In this document: piece after piece, positions 10,824-22,790 of the stretch
How positions within the stretch are numbered: position 1 is the stretch's first letter
How the letters are laid out: each line of letters begins with the position of its first letter
From: Elephas maximus indicus
Taxonomy: Eukaryota > Chordata > Mammalia > Proboscidea > Elephantidae
DNA: 64,000 nt
Direction of reading: 5' to 3'
NCBI RefSeq assembly: GCF_024166365.1
Contig: NC_064822.1
Span: 108,744,823-108,808,822, forward strand
Program-made: the position numbers and the translations under genes
Notes under the pieces: model-generated
Seen by the model: the letters and a program-made list of their open reading frames with translations, nothing else
Told to the model about the DNA's origin: nothing
Database searches by the model: none

Positions 10824-10985
10824 AACCAAAAACCCACTGCCGTTGAGTCGATTCCGACTCATAGCGACCCTATAGGACAGAGTAGAACTGCCCCATAGAG
10901 TTTCCAAGGAGCGCCTGGCGGATTCAAACTGCCGACCTTTTGGTTAGCAACCGTAGCACTTAACCACCACGCCACCAGGGTTTCC
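10824..10985 (-). mobile_element. AfroSINE, younger subfamily
   Basis: Reverse-strand copy close to consensus: AACCCACTGCCGTTGAGTCG at the tail end, then GGTTAGCAACCGTAGCACTTAACC near the head and CCACCAGGGTTTCC at the 5' end. Confidence 0.92.
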
Positions 10986-13301
10986 TTATCTCTTTTACTT
11001 AGCCTTTCCTTCTGTCTTCCTCAATACTTCCAATTTCCCCTCCCAGTTCTTCTCTGTCTCCAGTTATCCCTCATTTCCTAACCACTTTTGCACCCTGTCC
11101 TTCAATTCCACAGACACTGATAAACCTCCACTCTGTACCCGGTGCAATGCCGGGGAGCTCCTCTCCTTGTCTTCTACATAATTTGTTTCTCCATCTCCTT
11201 TTCTCTTTCTTTTCTGGGCTCCCTGCTTCTGAAAGCCCTCTCTGCATCTTCCCCTACCTCAGATGTAGCCTGTTCCCTAAGACGAGATTTTTAACTGGAG
11301 CCCAGGAGAGAAGAAGCCAAAGAGCAGAAATGAGAATCCTTGGGCCAGGCTGATGGTTCCTCTCTTGATACTAACTGCGAAAGGCTGACTTTCCTAGGAG
11401 CCCCAGAGCTACTCACATCTTTGGGGAGTTACTGGGCCTGGAAGAGAGAGTCACCAGGGCCTGGGCACCTCCTTCACCAGCCAGAATCTTAACAGGCTGA
11501 CATGAAGAAGGGTAGAGGACAACAGAGAGCGAAACACATAGACACTACCGAGCGGGCAGGCCCAGAGGTAGGTGACAGGTATTTCTGTATCTCTTTCCAT
11601 CAGTATTTACTTCTAGAATCAATAGTTCTCAGTCTTTGTACCTCCCCCTCGTCCCCCTTTTTCTTCTTTTTCTTTTCTATGCCCCATCTACCTTGGCCTT
11701 CAAGACCGAGGTTAAATTGCTATGGTGGTTGCTGGAACTTAGACCCTAACACCACTACCTCTCACTCAGCCCCAAAGCATGAAGCATCCCCTGCCCCTTA
11801 CCAGGCACTACCCATCTGCCCAGCACGCTCAGCTTCTTTAGCCCATTGTCTCCCCAGGCCCTAAAAGTCTGAACTTCAAGCCCCTAAGGTCCTTCTCTTT
11901 TTCTTTCCCCTACTCCCTAAAGTCCTGCCCCTGATAGAACCCAGGTGGAGCCAGGAGTCCGGGGCCCCTGAGGCCCCTGGGCCATAGCTCAACAGGCCAA
12001 CAGGCTGGGCCACATTCCAGGTAGATTAACCTCCAATGCCAAGGGTGAGAAGCTACTAGAGGCCCCCCCTCCCACCCATATTCCCCAGACTCAGCTTAGC
12101 CTGGGAGCCTGGCTCTGTTCTGGCCCTGATTGTCTTGCCTCTCACCTGAGATGGGATACAAAGATCTAAGGGTGGGGCAGGAGGACTTCGTGGGCAGGGG
12201 GGGAGGGGGGATCCCAGACAGCGATGCTCAGACTTTTGGTCCTCATCAGGTAATGAAACTCATAAAAGAGCCAAGGGCAGGCCACCTCTCCCTGGCTTCC
12301 TCCTATTTTGCCTCAGGGAGGGACTTGGGAGTTGAATGAAAAGAGGAAGGGGGCAGAGATTCATCCCACCTTTGAGCCTCAATTTCTCTGCCTAGGCTAG
12401 GAAGGGAAGGGGAGGGTCTCAAGTGTGGTGTGGAGGAAGGGACCAGGAATTGAAGACATTGGTGCAGAGTGTAAAATGAAATCCTAAACTAGGGACCCAG
12501 ATACCTTAGTTCTTTGGGGAACGTGTAGAAGGGAGAGAACGCTTCTTTCTTCTAGAGATGGCACCTCAGATGGGGTGGGGGGTCATTAGGGAGAAGGGGC
12601 TCTTACAGAGCTGCTTCTCTTAGAGCTGAGGTGGAGCTGAGGGGAGGGCATGGATGAAGGGGGCTGCCGGATGGAGGGGGGGCATCTCCCTACCGCCCTG
12701 CCCGCTCCAGAGCCTGGAACAAAGCCTCTCTTGTCGGCTGCTCTCCACCCGCTGCCCCCCTCCCCTCTGTATAAACACGACCACCTTTTTCCATGACCCC
12801 ATCCCTAGCCTGGGCGGAGAACCCAGGCATCCTCTGCTCTAGCCTGGGCCCCCAGCCTGCTCCCCAGGAGGCAGCGGTGGCAGCCTGGGTTTCCTTGGCC
12901 TTGTGCCACTCCTGGGGGAGTCCAGACCCTTGAGTCTCCACCTCTCATCCCCAGGTGCCCTCCCTCCACCCCACTGGCCCCAGGGAGGGGCACTGCCCAG
13001 GAGGAAGGCAGGCAATGCCAGTGGAATGTGTGTGGGCATCAGAGGGCACGGGCAGGGTGGGGCAGAGGGGGAACTGGAGGTGCCAGTTAGGTGGCTTTCT
13101 GAGCCAGGGGTGGGGGTGTGCCAGGTTGGGGGGCGTGCCCTGTGCTGCCTGCCAGGCTCTGAGCCACAGCCTGTGTGTGTCTGTGTATGTGTGTGTGTGT
13201 CTATTTGGGAAGGGATACCCCAGCACCCTGCACACACTCCCCCCATGCCCCTCCCCCATCCTCATCTCTTCTTTTCTTGCCTTAAGGATGTGGGGTGCTG
13301 G
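10986..13301. other. RARG first-intron sequence without recognised exons
   Basis: C/T-rich DNA without a recognised repeat. A minus-strand donor-like CTCAG-GTGAGAG occurs near 12144 without a convincing partner acceptor. TG-rich runs lie at 13170-13200. Confidence 0.45.
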
Positions 13302-13657
13302 TAGGGGCAGATTATCCATAGGTAAGGTAAGCACGGTGCTTACGTTGCTTACCAGATCATCTGTAGTGAACAATTTTACATTTTGTCACCACATCAAAGA
13401 GTCTGCTTCTAAGTATGGCTGGCATCTGTCTCTCTCCCAACCCCACAGCACCTTCCTACAGAATCAAAGCCTCTTTCTAAATTTACAATCCCTGACAGGG
13501 CAGATGGCTCAATAAGCAAGGTAAGCAACAGCTTACTTGTACTTACTAATCAGCAGTGAACAATTTCACATGGGTTTCACCATATCTTTCACTATAGATG
13601 ATCTCGTAAGCAAGGTAAGCACTGTGCTTACTCTGCCTATTGGATAATCTGCCCCTA
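13302..13657. mobile_element. Palindromic DNA transposon fossil with an extra internal arm
   Basis: Both ends read TAGGGGCAGATTATCCA inward, the left at 13302-13318 and the right as its complement ending at 13657. The inverted arms extend about 80 bases with roughly 80 percent match and carry the inner palindrome GTAAGCACGGTGCTTAC at 13327-13343. A further direct copy of the left arm lies at about 13498-13590, next to the right arm, so the right half alone is a hairpin. If the outer TA pairs are the target duplication the element is 352 bp. The ends suit a nonautonomous cut-and-paste (MITE-like) element. I could not assign a family. Confidence 0.7.
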
Positions 13658-13857
13658 GTTACTGGCTGTGATCCTCAACTTCAACTCAGCATCAGAGGAG
13701 TGACAGTGAGGGCAGAAGTTTGGGACTTGAGGACTGGGATTTCAGCTGCCTTGGACACGGGCCTTGAAGGGACACAGTCACCTCTGCTACTTGCCCTATA
13801 GACCCTTTTTCCAACGCCCCTGTGTCCCCTCAGGCCACCAACCATACACACTCTTAC

Positions 13858-13924
13858 CTTCTGGCCACCTGCAGAGATTCCCTCCTACATACTGGGTCAG
13901 GTTGAGGGGACTGGGCTGTAACTG
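13858..13924 (-). other. Candidate noncoding exon 2 of RARG gamma-1
   Basis: On the minus strand a pyrimidine-rich acceptor ending TTTAGCAG (a tandem NAGNAG, so the exon starts at 13924 or 13921) is followed 64-67 bases later by a good donor, AGAAG then GTAAGAGT at 13857. RARG gamma-1 is known to have noncoding 5' exons upstream of the A1 exon, and the position fits. No coding content. Assignment rests on splice signals only. Confidence 0.4.
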
Positions 13925-14675
13925 CTAAAGACAGAGAGGCAGTGTCAGTCAGCTTCCAGGACTAGGACTCCTGGGTCCATGTCCCATTGTCTGTTGTCTT
14001 CCTGCTCTTCCTTTGTTCCATTTGGGCTCCCCTCAAGAATACTGCAGAGGAGTCCCCCACTTTGTCTGGAAGGAGCCAGGACTCACACTTATGGTTGGGG
14101 ATATGTCAGAAGGAACCTTGGACTGGTGTTCCAAGGACACTTCACAGACCCCCTATTCTATCCACTTGTCCCTCCAAATTTCTGCACCCAGAGGGCCGGG
14201 ATCATTTGCCAAGGACCCTTCTCTTGCCCTTCCAAGGTCCAAGCTGTGCCATTCCACTTGGACTAGTTTGGACCATAAAATCCACCCCTCAGAGCTTCCC
14301 AGGGAAGCCTCAGAGAGGGCAGTCCGGTCCCTCCCCACAGGGGGACCCCCTCCTTCTCTCAGGCTCCAAACACAAAAGTAGGAGAAATGCTCCCGGGCTG
14401 AAGACCCTTCCCCAGATGCCCTCCCACGCTGCTTACCAAAATGAAGGGTAGATAACCAAGCCCATCCCCAGACTCTCTAAAAAAGCTTCCCTATTCCCTT
14501 CGCACACCGGGGCTGACCCCCAAGTCTGGGCAGGAAGCCCCCTCAAGCCCTGCGAATAGCCTAACAAGACCAGAGGGAACGACCCGGGTCCGCAGCGCTC
14601 CCTCGCCCATCCCACCGCTCCGGAGGACCCAGGCGTCCGAGCGGGCAGACAAGCCTGCTTCCCCGCCTGACTCAC

Positions 14676-14900
14676 CTGGAGGGGGAGGGAGGGGGAAGGA
14701 AGGCCGAGGAGCCCCGAGGTCCCGGCGTCAGGCGGTCGCAGGATGGAGCGTCGCAGTGTCAGGGGCTCGTGGTAATGGGGGTTGGGGGGCGGGGGGGCAA
14801 GGCTCTAGGCTGGGACTGTCCCGGGGCCTCTAGGAGCCCGCCTGCCCACGTGACCGCCCCAAAATATCCGACACATTTTCTCCCAAACCGCACTCTGACT
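14676..14900 (-). other. Candidate first (noncoding) exon of RARG gamma-1
   Basis: A near-consensus minus-strand donor, CCAG then GTGAGTCAGG, ends an exon at 14676 in CpG-rich DNA at the right distance upstream of the A1 exon. The 5' boundary is not visible and is set only roughly. This is where a RARG P1 first exon is expected from the human and mouse gene structure. Confidence 0.5.
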
Positions 14901-15110
14901 CTGCAGGCGGGGACACGGAAAATATTTTCTTTCTTTTTCTCCCTCCCCACCCCCCACCTCCCTCCCTGCCCGGCTCCCTCCTCCCCCTCCCGCCCTTGCT
15001 CCTCCCTCCCCTGCCGCCTGCCCCTGCCCGGTTCCCTCTTCGGTGCCCTGGGGCTAGGGGGCGAGGGGGGGTAGGAGGGGGGTTGGGCGGGGCGGCCCAG
15101 GACGCCTGGG
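14700..15110 (-). promoter_or_regulatory. RARG: RARG gamma-1 (P1) promoter region
   Basis: GC-rich region with a CACGTG E-box at about 14848-14853, long C/T-rich tracts (Sp/KLF-type sites) and an A/T-rich patch at about 14919-14935. It lies just upstream, on the minus strand, of the candidate first exon. No perfect TATA box was identified. The transcription start site is inferred, not read. Confidence 0.5.
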
Positions 15111-15740
15111 TCTCTGCCCCTCCCATTTGCTGGGCTTCCTTGGCTCCATCCCCAGAGAGGCCGGGCAAGGCTGGCAGAGTAGGTCAGTGTCCTGGTCTCC
15201 ATGATGCCACCCTTTCTCCTTAACACTTTTCCCCATCCTGCTATTTAGGGGGACTGGCTAAGTTGTCTCTGGCCAGGCTGTGGTTGGGTGATGCCAGTCC
15301 CTCCTACCTCTCCAGGGCAGGCAGTGGGGGCTGCACCCATGCCCTTCCAGGGGTGGAGTGATGGGGCAGGGGTATGGCACAGCAGATGCCATTGTCCTTA
15401 CCCTTTGCTTAGCCTTCACTGCAGGTAAAAGTAGTCTCTCATTTCCCTTGCCTATGCCAGAGGGTTCTTTGGTCCCAAGTGCAAACTAATGAGGGTTGTA
15501 GGGGGTGCTGAGGCCTGGGCACGCAGACCTCTCTCCTGCCCTGGCTTGACTAAGCTTGGAAGTTAGGGCCCCTGGGTCTCTGGCTGTCAATGTTGTCCCC
15601 ACCTTTAGACTTGGATCTGGAGGGGGAAGGACTGGGGTAGGGTAGGGGGAATCATCCGGAGCTGGGAGTGGGAGGAGCCATGCGCTGGGTGTGAAGGAGA
15701 AAGCCCAGGCAAAGGGTGTGTGTCTGCCTTAGCCAGAGCT

Positions 15741-15873
<133 letters not shown>

Positions 15874-15897
15874 TGTAGATACACCATAAATGTTGAC

Positions 15898-15931
15898 TCT
15901 GTGTGTGTGTGTGTCTGTGTGTGTGTGTGCT
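15898..15931. repeat. GT-rich microsatellite
   Basis: Interrupted GT repeat (GTGTGTGTGTGTGTCTGTGT and on) 26 bases after the TGCC array. Confidence 0.9.
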
Positions 15932-18134
15932 TGTGTACAGTCAGTGTCTAATGGGGACAGCCTCTGACTTCAACATGACCATCACAGACTGTCAGCCCTA
16001 AGGTGGGAACCCAGGGGTTTTACTCTCCAAGGCTGGAGAGAGAGATGCACAAAGGACCTTCCCTGGCAACACTCCCAGGGTGGTCAGCACTTGGGACCTG
16101 GACTCCTGAGTCACATCACATTTTCCGTATTGGAATTACTCTGCTCTGTCTTTGCTGTCACCCTGGAGGCCAGGTGTCCTCCCTCCTGGGAAAGGCCACT
16201 TTGGCAGCCAGAGTCAGGTGAAGGGGAGGGAAGAGAAGAGGCATGTTGTGACCATCTCAGGAGAGCCTGGACACATCAATAGGGGTGCAGACAAGGCCCT
16301 CCTTTTCACTCCAGGGGTGGGAAGAACTGGGAGTAGGTACTCCAGGGTCCCGTCCCCAGGTGGCCTGGCTGCTGTTGACTTTGCTTGGTTACCCTGGGAG
16401 CAACTCTCAGCAGTGTGGGAGGAGTGAGTGTCAGGGAGTTGGACCCAGGCTTCCAGGCTGGGATGGGATGGCAGCCCCGCCTATGTGGCAGGGCTTAAAC
16501 TGGGAGGCAGCAAAGTTAACCCCTCCTGTCCTGGTGGTGCCTGGCGGAAGGAGGGAAGGCCCAGCTGCGGTTTGGGAATGTGGCCCCAATTTCTCCCCTC
16601 CCCCCCAACAGCACATCTGTACTTGGTTTACAGTGAATGAGTCTCCTGTCCTCGGGAACCAGGCAAGGGCACCACTCCCTCCCTGGCTGGGCATCCTGAC
16701 ACAGAACCAGGCACCACCCCCATGACGCGCTCCCTGCTGGGATCGCCTCTCTCAGCTCTCCCCCTTCTCTTTCTTCAGAGGGGCTCAGGGCTGGGCTGGG
16801 AGGTCAAGAGCTGGAGCTCTGAGATTATGTGGCCAGGGTAGCAGATGGGGACAGGGAAGCTAAAACAGGGGACAAAACACTTGGGGTAGCCTCAAATGGG
16901 AAAAGATTCCATTTGTCTCTGCCCTCTTCTTTGTCGAGGTTTGTCTTGTCTGCCTCTGACTTTGTCTCTGGTGGGCATTTGTCCATCCATCCATCTTAGT
17001 AACTGTAACTCTTCCCTTCTGGCAGCCTCCTTTGTCCCCAGTCAGCCACAGCAGCCAGGGGGGCGATGCCCGGGAAGACCCGCCCTATGCCAGCTCCTGC
17101 CTTCGGAATTCCCAATGCCACCTTCGCCCCCTCTCCTGCCCCTCCCCAGGACCTAACAACTGGGGTCTGTTTGCTGCAGCAGGCTGGAAGTCAAACCAAA
17201 CAGCAAAGGCAGATTGGGGAGTAGGGAGGAGGGACATCAAGAGGAGGTCAGATTCTTCTCCCTGCCCTTCACTCCCCATCCTGCAATGGAGCCAGTGTTT
17301 TGCCCAGGATTCCAGAAGCAGGCTTGGAGAGAGGGCCCCTCAGTTTGGGAACTGGTGGAGGGGGCTCCCTTCATTTCTCTTTCCTTTAGATCATCCCTAT
17401 TTCTAGGTTTTGCTCTGTTTGTGGCTGCTCCACTCTGTCACCCTGGCAACTTGGAGAGATGATAACCTTAGGGGGCTCTAGAGCTAGGCTTCCATTGCTC
17501 CCTTCATCAGAGAGCAAAGACCAAAAAGAGAGATTATGAGGAAAGGAAAAGAATCCAGACATCTGTCCCACCTGCCCTGACTTTGCTATATTGCCCACTC
17601 TTAATTTTCACCCTTGTCCCCTTGCCACCAGCCTAAGGACACTGACTAGGCCATTTTTCCAGGCCCAGTCTGATGCTGTGGGGGATGTCCTGTGCCATGC
17701 TCAGAGGTGGCTGGCAGATGTCTGCAGGAGTGGGGGGAGGCTGTGTTACAACCCCCGAGGACATCATTAAGGCACGGAAGTGCTGTCGGGGCTTGGAGAC
17801 CAGGGCACCCAGGGAGCATGTGATGAAAACATGTTTTGTACAACATGGGTCTTCTTTCCCTTCCTCCCCTCCTCTTCCACCTCCTCCCCTTAGGCCTGCG
17901 CTATGCCAAGGCTAATGCCAACCCTGCCCCCAGTACTTGCTCAACTCCAACCCTTATGTCAGGCCTATTCTGCTGCTTGCCAGGTTGTTGGCTCTCCTGC
18001 TGAATGAGTTTGTGTGTGGAAGGTCCTTACCAGCCCCAGTGCTGCCCGGATCAGACTACAGAACAAGGCCTCAATTTTGAAACCCAGAACTAGCCTAAAC
18101 AACTCTAGGAATGTCTTCCTGGAACATACACCAT

Positions 18135-18450
18135 TCATTAATTCAACAAATCTTTATTAAACATTCACTGTGTGCCAAACACTGTGCTAACCAAAACTAA
18201 ACCCATTGCCGTTGAGTCAATTCCAACTCATAGTGATCCTATGGGGCATAGTAGAACTGCCCCATAGGGTTTCCAAGAATGCAGCTGGTGGAATCAAACT
18301 GCCGACCTTTTGGTTAGCAGCCGTAGCTCTTAACTACTGCGCCACCAGGGCTCCAGCACTGTGCTAGGCCCCGGGAAAACTCAGGTGTGGTCCTTGCCCT
18401 GGCAGGTTTACAGTCTGGTAGAAGAGTCAGACGTTATCAAATAATCCACA
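18135..18450 (-). repeat. L2 3' end, split by an AfroSINE
   Basis: Plus-strand complement of an L2 end: AATTCAACAAATCTTTATTAAACATTCACTGTGTGCCA before the insertion at 18191-18356, and GTGCTAGGCCCCGGGAAAAC after it. Confidence 0.7.
18191..18356 (-). mobile_element. AfroSINE inserted in L2
   Basis: Younger-type reverse copy, ACCCATTGCCGTTGAGTCAA to GCCACCAGGGCTCC. A 10-bp target duplication CACTGTGCTA is exact at 18180-18189 and 18357-18366, which proves insertion into the older L2. Confidence 0.93.
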
Positions 18451-18619
18451 AAACTGCAGCTGAGATATTCATAGTGGAGAGACATGTGGTGTCATGAGAT
18501 TGGGTAGTGGTAGGATTTCTCCCCAGCCAGGAGATCAGGAAAGGCTCCTGGAAAAAAGTGAGGAAGAGAGTAGAGAGAAGGGAGGGAAGAGTATGTGCAA
18601 AGACTCCAGTGTCAGGGTC

Positions 18620-19640
18620 CTGACTCAGCCACTCTGACCCCCAGAAAAAAGAGGGACCCTCTATTCCTGCTCCTCAGCTGGATTTTGCTATGTCACAAAG
18701 GAAAGATAATAACACCTCCAAATAGTCAAAGCTGGACTTTGGGACACCTGGAATGATTCCACCTGTTCCTTCATCTCTTCCCCCAGAAAGGTAAACAGAG
18801 GCAATCCACAGGCTCAGCCCCTGAGATTATACCACAGAAAACAAGGACCCAAACTGGCGAATCCCCTAGTTGAGGGATTCCTGCATTTGCCCAGCTGGAG
18901 CCTCACCAGACAGAAAAGCCTTCTCCTCCCCGCGGCCCCTGCCCCACCCCCAGCCCTGACCTGTCCTACTCTCTGGAGCAAGCTTGTCTGCCTGCAAGGT
19001 TGCCTGGAGTGTATGTGAGGTGAGTGCTTAAGGTGTCTGCCAGTCAATCTGTGTGGGTGTAGCAGTCTGTTTGCACAGAACCTCCATCTAGGATCTGGGA
19101 GGTATCTCTTCCCTGTCTACTGGGGAACTTCCAGTTCTTCTTGCCCAGGCACTAAGGTTCCACACAAGGTCTGGAGAAAGTAGAGGGTCCTGGAACTGAG
19201 GTCCCTTAGAGGAGGGAGCAGGCCCTCTGTGGCTGCACCTCCTCCAGAGCTGGCAAAGAGGTTATGGAACCAGTGGGGTTAAGTTCCAGCCTTGCTCTGA
19301 CCCACTTTCCTCCCTGTGCCCACATCCCCTGGGGCCAGGGTGTTGGGTGGGGCCAGCTTGGCACCCCTGCACCCACACCTGGGACTTCCCCTCCGTGGAA
19401 ACTCCCAGGACCTGGGTGTCCTGCCTCCCTTGCCAACTCCCACCAACTGCCTGGGTTCTGTTCAGCTTCAGTGAATCTCCCTGTCTGTCAGACTACAGCT
19501 CCTCTCCAGCCCTAGAGGACCCAAGGATGTGAGCCCACCCTCTGGGGCCATCTTTGATGTTTGGCTGCCTGTTCTTGTGGAATCTTCTGAAGAAAAGATG
19601 TGAGACTGGGGTGGGGTGGTATTGGGAAGTTATCCTTTGT
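18620..19640. other. Intergenic, nothing recognised
   Basis: No exon, RNA gene or transposon recognised between the L2 fragment and the MIR at 19.65 kb. Confidence 0.4.
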
Positions 19641-19644
19641 GTAC

Positions 19645-19850
19645 TTACTATGTACCAGACATTGTGCTAGGTATTATATTATCTTATTGAATCCAAATAG
19701 CAGTTCAGAGAGTAGCAGTTATCATCTTCATTTCCCAGAGGAGGAAACTGAGAACCAGAGAGGTTAAGTGACTTGTCCAATATCACACAGCTAGGTAGCA
19801 ACAGAGCTAAAATGGGAATCCAGGTCTTGGTGGTCCTGAGTTCTCTTCAC
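19645..19850 (+). repeat. MIR SINE
   Basis: Long plus-strand MIR with the core GAGGAAACTGAGAACCAGAG and AAGTGACTTGTCCAATATC, ending near CAGGTCTTGGTGGTCC. Confidence 0.85.
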
Positions 19851-19914
19851 CGCAATATACTTCCGCCCTTTTTCCTGAACCTGCCTACCTCTGTATGGGA
19901 TAAGAGACTTTGGG

Positions 19915-20050
19915 ATTTAATTCAGTGCAATTCAGCAAAATTTTATTGAGCATCTGCTGTATGCTAGGCACTGATAGGTGCCAGGAATACATAGAAGGTG
20001 GCCATCTGTCTTCAAGGTCTGGTGGGAAGGGCAGGTGTATGGACTAGGAA
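19915..20050 (-). repeat. L2 3' end fragment
   Basis: TTCAGCAAAATTTTATTGAGCATCTGCTGTATGCTAGGCACT followed by the AGGAATACA segment is the complement of an L2 end. Confidence 0.6.
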
Positions 20051-20129
20051 GTGTCAAACTTCAGGATACGGATCTCAACACGGTGCTATGGAGCAAAGAA
20101 AGAAGCAGTACTTTTCTCTTTAGGTATGG

Positions 20130-20745
20130 AGAATATATATTATGAACAGTGTGAATAAACTGGAATTAACTGCCGTCCAGATCAAAAAATAGTATTTCCT
20201 GTACTCTAGAAGCTCCCCATGTGTCCCTTCCAGCTCCTAATTCCCTTCTTCCCCTAAAAGGTAGCCACCAGTCTGACTTTTGTGATAATTATGTCCTTGT
20301 TTTTCTTTATAGTGTCAGAAACTATGCATGTATCCCTAAATAATATTGCTTAATTTTGCCTGTTTTTGAGGATCATATAAATGAAATATTGTACTACTCT
20401 TTCGTGTCTTATTTTGCTCAACATCTTGTTTGGGAGATATAGCCAAGCTATTGCACATAGCTTTCTTTTGTTCATTTTCATTGTTGCATAGTTTTCCATA
20501 GCATGAATATATCATTTTTTTTTTTCATTCTACTGCTGATGGATATTGGATCTGTTCTCAGTTTGGGCTACTATAAACAATACTGCTAGGAACATTGCTG
20601 CATGTTTCCCAGTACACGCAGACAAGAGTTCTTCTGGGATATAGAACTAAGAGTCAAAGTCTATGATGTACAGGCTCGACTGGAACAGATAATGCCAAAC
20701 TGTTTTCCAAAGTGGTTGTGCCAATTACACAGGAAGCAGAACGTT
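20130..20745 (-). mobile_element. Old L1 fragment (L1M type)
   Basis: The plus strand carries the complement of L1 3' sequence: CATAAATGAAATATTGTACTACTC-type text, then GTTGCATAGTTTTCCATAGCATG and CTGCTGATGGATATTGG. Diverged, 5' truncated, and abutting an L2 copy. Confidence 0.7.
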
Positions 20746-20784
20746 CTACCCAGGGGCAGGTGTAGGACTAAGAAGACTCCTACG

Positions 20785-21200
20785 CTTTCTTACTTAAAAC
20801 CCTCCAGTGGTTTTCCCTTTTTACTTAGCATAAGATCCAAGCTCCTTGCCATGACTCCCAAGGCCCTGTGTGATGGAGCCCCTGCCTTACTCTCTGACCT
20901 GTGCTGTTTATTACGCTCCCCTTTTCTCATTGCACTCGCTGTCTCTGCTCTCTGGAATGTTCTTCCACTAGTTATTTCCATCGCCGGCTCCCTCACTTCC
21001 TTCAGGTCTTCACTAAAAAGTCACTTCTCAGTGATGCCTTCCCTGATCATCCCCATTTTAGACAGTAGCCTCCACCACTTCTTATGCCTGTCTCAGTTTT
21101 ATTTTTCTCCATATCCCAACCTTCAGGAGTCCATCTAACCTCAGGCAGCTCTCCCTCTGTCTGCAGTGCTTCATAGACGCTCTCTCTCCCAAAGTGCTAA
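20785..21200 (+). repeat. L2 LINE 3' region
   Basis: Shows the L2 order: AAAACCCTCCAGTGG, AAGGCCCTGTGTGATGGAGCCC, TCTCTGGAATGTTCTTCC, TTCAGGTCTTCACTAAAAAGTCAC and CTTCCCTGA. The 178-codon open frame across it is a decayed remnant of the L2 reading frame region, not a host gene. Confidence 0.85.
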
Positions 21201-21463
21201 ATGGCTGTCAGACCAGACTGTTGGGGGCTGTTTAGCTGTCCTCGATGACTGATTCATCTTTCTCTGAGTCACTTTTTATCATATCATTCTGCTTTTTCAT
21301 AACCATTCTAATGCCCTGAAATAAGCTAATTTGTTCCTTTGTTTACCTGTTTGTTTTTGTCCCCCACCCTGCCTCACCATTCTCTCTTGCAGAAACACCA
21401 TCAGAGGGGACATGTAGCTGTCTTGCCCACTACCAAGGCCAGTGCCTGATGCGTGATATAAAC

Positions 21464-21608
21464 GAAAAAAACAAAGCCGTTGCCATCAAGTTGATTCCAA
21501 CTCATAGTGACCCTATAGGACAGAGTAGAATTGGAAGCTGCTGGTGGATTCGAAGAATTGCCAACCTTTTGGTTAGCAGTCAAGCTCTTAACCACTGCAC
21601 CACCCAGA
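21464..21608 (-). mobile_element. AfroSINE
   Basis: Reverse copy with ACTCATAGTGACCCTATAGG and the complement of the tRNA-like head (GGTTAGCAGTCAAGCTCTTAACC). Slightly shortened in the middle. Confidence 0.85.
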
Positions 21609-22229
21609 CTGGTTGCTAGTCTTCCAGGGACAGCCAGGCACCCCCATCCCCATACCTGGAAACTCCCAGAATTCACGCATCCCACCTCCCCTGCCTACTG
21701 CCACCAATATCAGTCTCCCAGAGCTCTTCTGCTGCTGCTGCTGCCCCTGCTTCTTCCCTGAGTCCCCTCCGTGGGCTGCTTGGGGCCTGAAACAGCAGTT
21801 CTCCCATCAGGATTGGAGAGTGATGGGTGGGGAGCCTCACCCAGGCAGGTGGCAGGTGCCTAGGGCTCAAGAAATACTTTTTGATTGAATGAAGGGGAAG
21901 GCCTCCCAGGGGATAGGACCTTGCGAGGTGGAGAAGAGAAATAGGGCACTGCAAGCAGAAGGATCGGTGTGAACAAAGGACGGGAGGCATGAAAGTGCGC
22001 ATCATATTTGAAGAACAAGTTCTGGTCTGGTGTGGTTGGAGGGTTTTCAGTTGAGGGGAGGGTAGCAGGAGAGCACTGCTAGGCAGGCCTGGAAGGGGAG
22101 GGCTGAGCTCCCTGCAGGATCAGCAAGGCTCAGCGTGTCTTAGGTTTAATCTTGCTCCCGTCCCTGCCCCCACAGTCTGCCCCTCCTGCTCTTCCCCATT
22201 CCTCTTCACCTAGCCCCCAGCCTGGCCGC

Positions 22230-22790
22230 TCCTGCAGCTGAATGGAATGGACTTCTCTTTGGGGCTACGCGTGGGACCTCGCAACAAGAAAATTGCCCTC
22301 CAACAGCCTCCTACTCTCTCTGGGCACAGCCCACCAGCTGCCTCTCCTTGCCTGTCTTGTCTCCACTCTGTCTGTGCCTGCCCCTGCCCTGCCTGTCTCC
22401 CTCCCATCTGCTCCTGCACTGCCTGTCCCTCTCACACAGCTACCTGCCCCTCCTGTCCCAGCCTTCCTGGCCCACCCTGCACCTGCTTCTGCCCTCCCTG
22501 CCCTGCCTGTCCATCCTTGGTTGGTCCCCATACCTCCTGCATTCTCTGTGCCAGTCCACCGTTGACCTGCAGTCACCTCCCACCTTGCCCCATTTACCCT
22601 TGCCCCAAGGGCCGAGCTGCCTATCCGAGCTCCCGCTTGGGCTGCAGTGACAGCTGCAGCGACAGCTGTGGCCATGGCAGAGGGGCTGCCTGGGGCCCTC
22701 CAGGCTCCACTGGCCACTGCAGCTGCTGCTTCAGGGGGCAACGCACCTCTCAGGGGTGCTGCCTGATAGTATAGGAGGGCTGCTGCCCCC
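22230..22790. other. C/T-rich low-complexity DNA with a cysteine-rich open frame
   Basis: A plus-strand frame from 22247 to 22774 would encode 175 residues, about a fifth of them Cys, ending QGCCLIV. The source is CTGCCC-type pyrimidine-rich DNA in which several frames on both strands stay open (for example 158 codons on the minus strand across 22265-22741). No recognised domain or promoter was seen, and I treat it as probably noncoding. Confidence 0.35.

Noticed and set aside
14759-15226. 155-codon Gly/Arg/Pro-rich minus-strand frame at RARG P1
   Set aside because: Composition effect of the CpG-rich promoter; the plus strand and other frames are equally open.
20602-21138. 178-codon plus-strand open frame
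   Set aside because: It crosses the border of an antisense L1 and a sense L2, so it cannot be a host gene.
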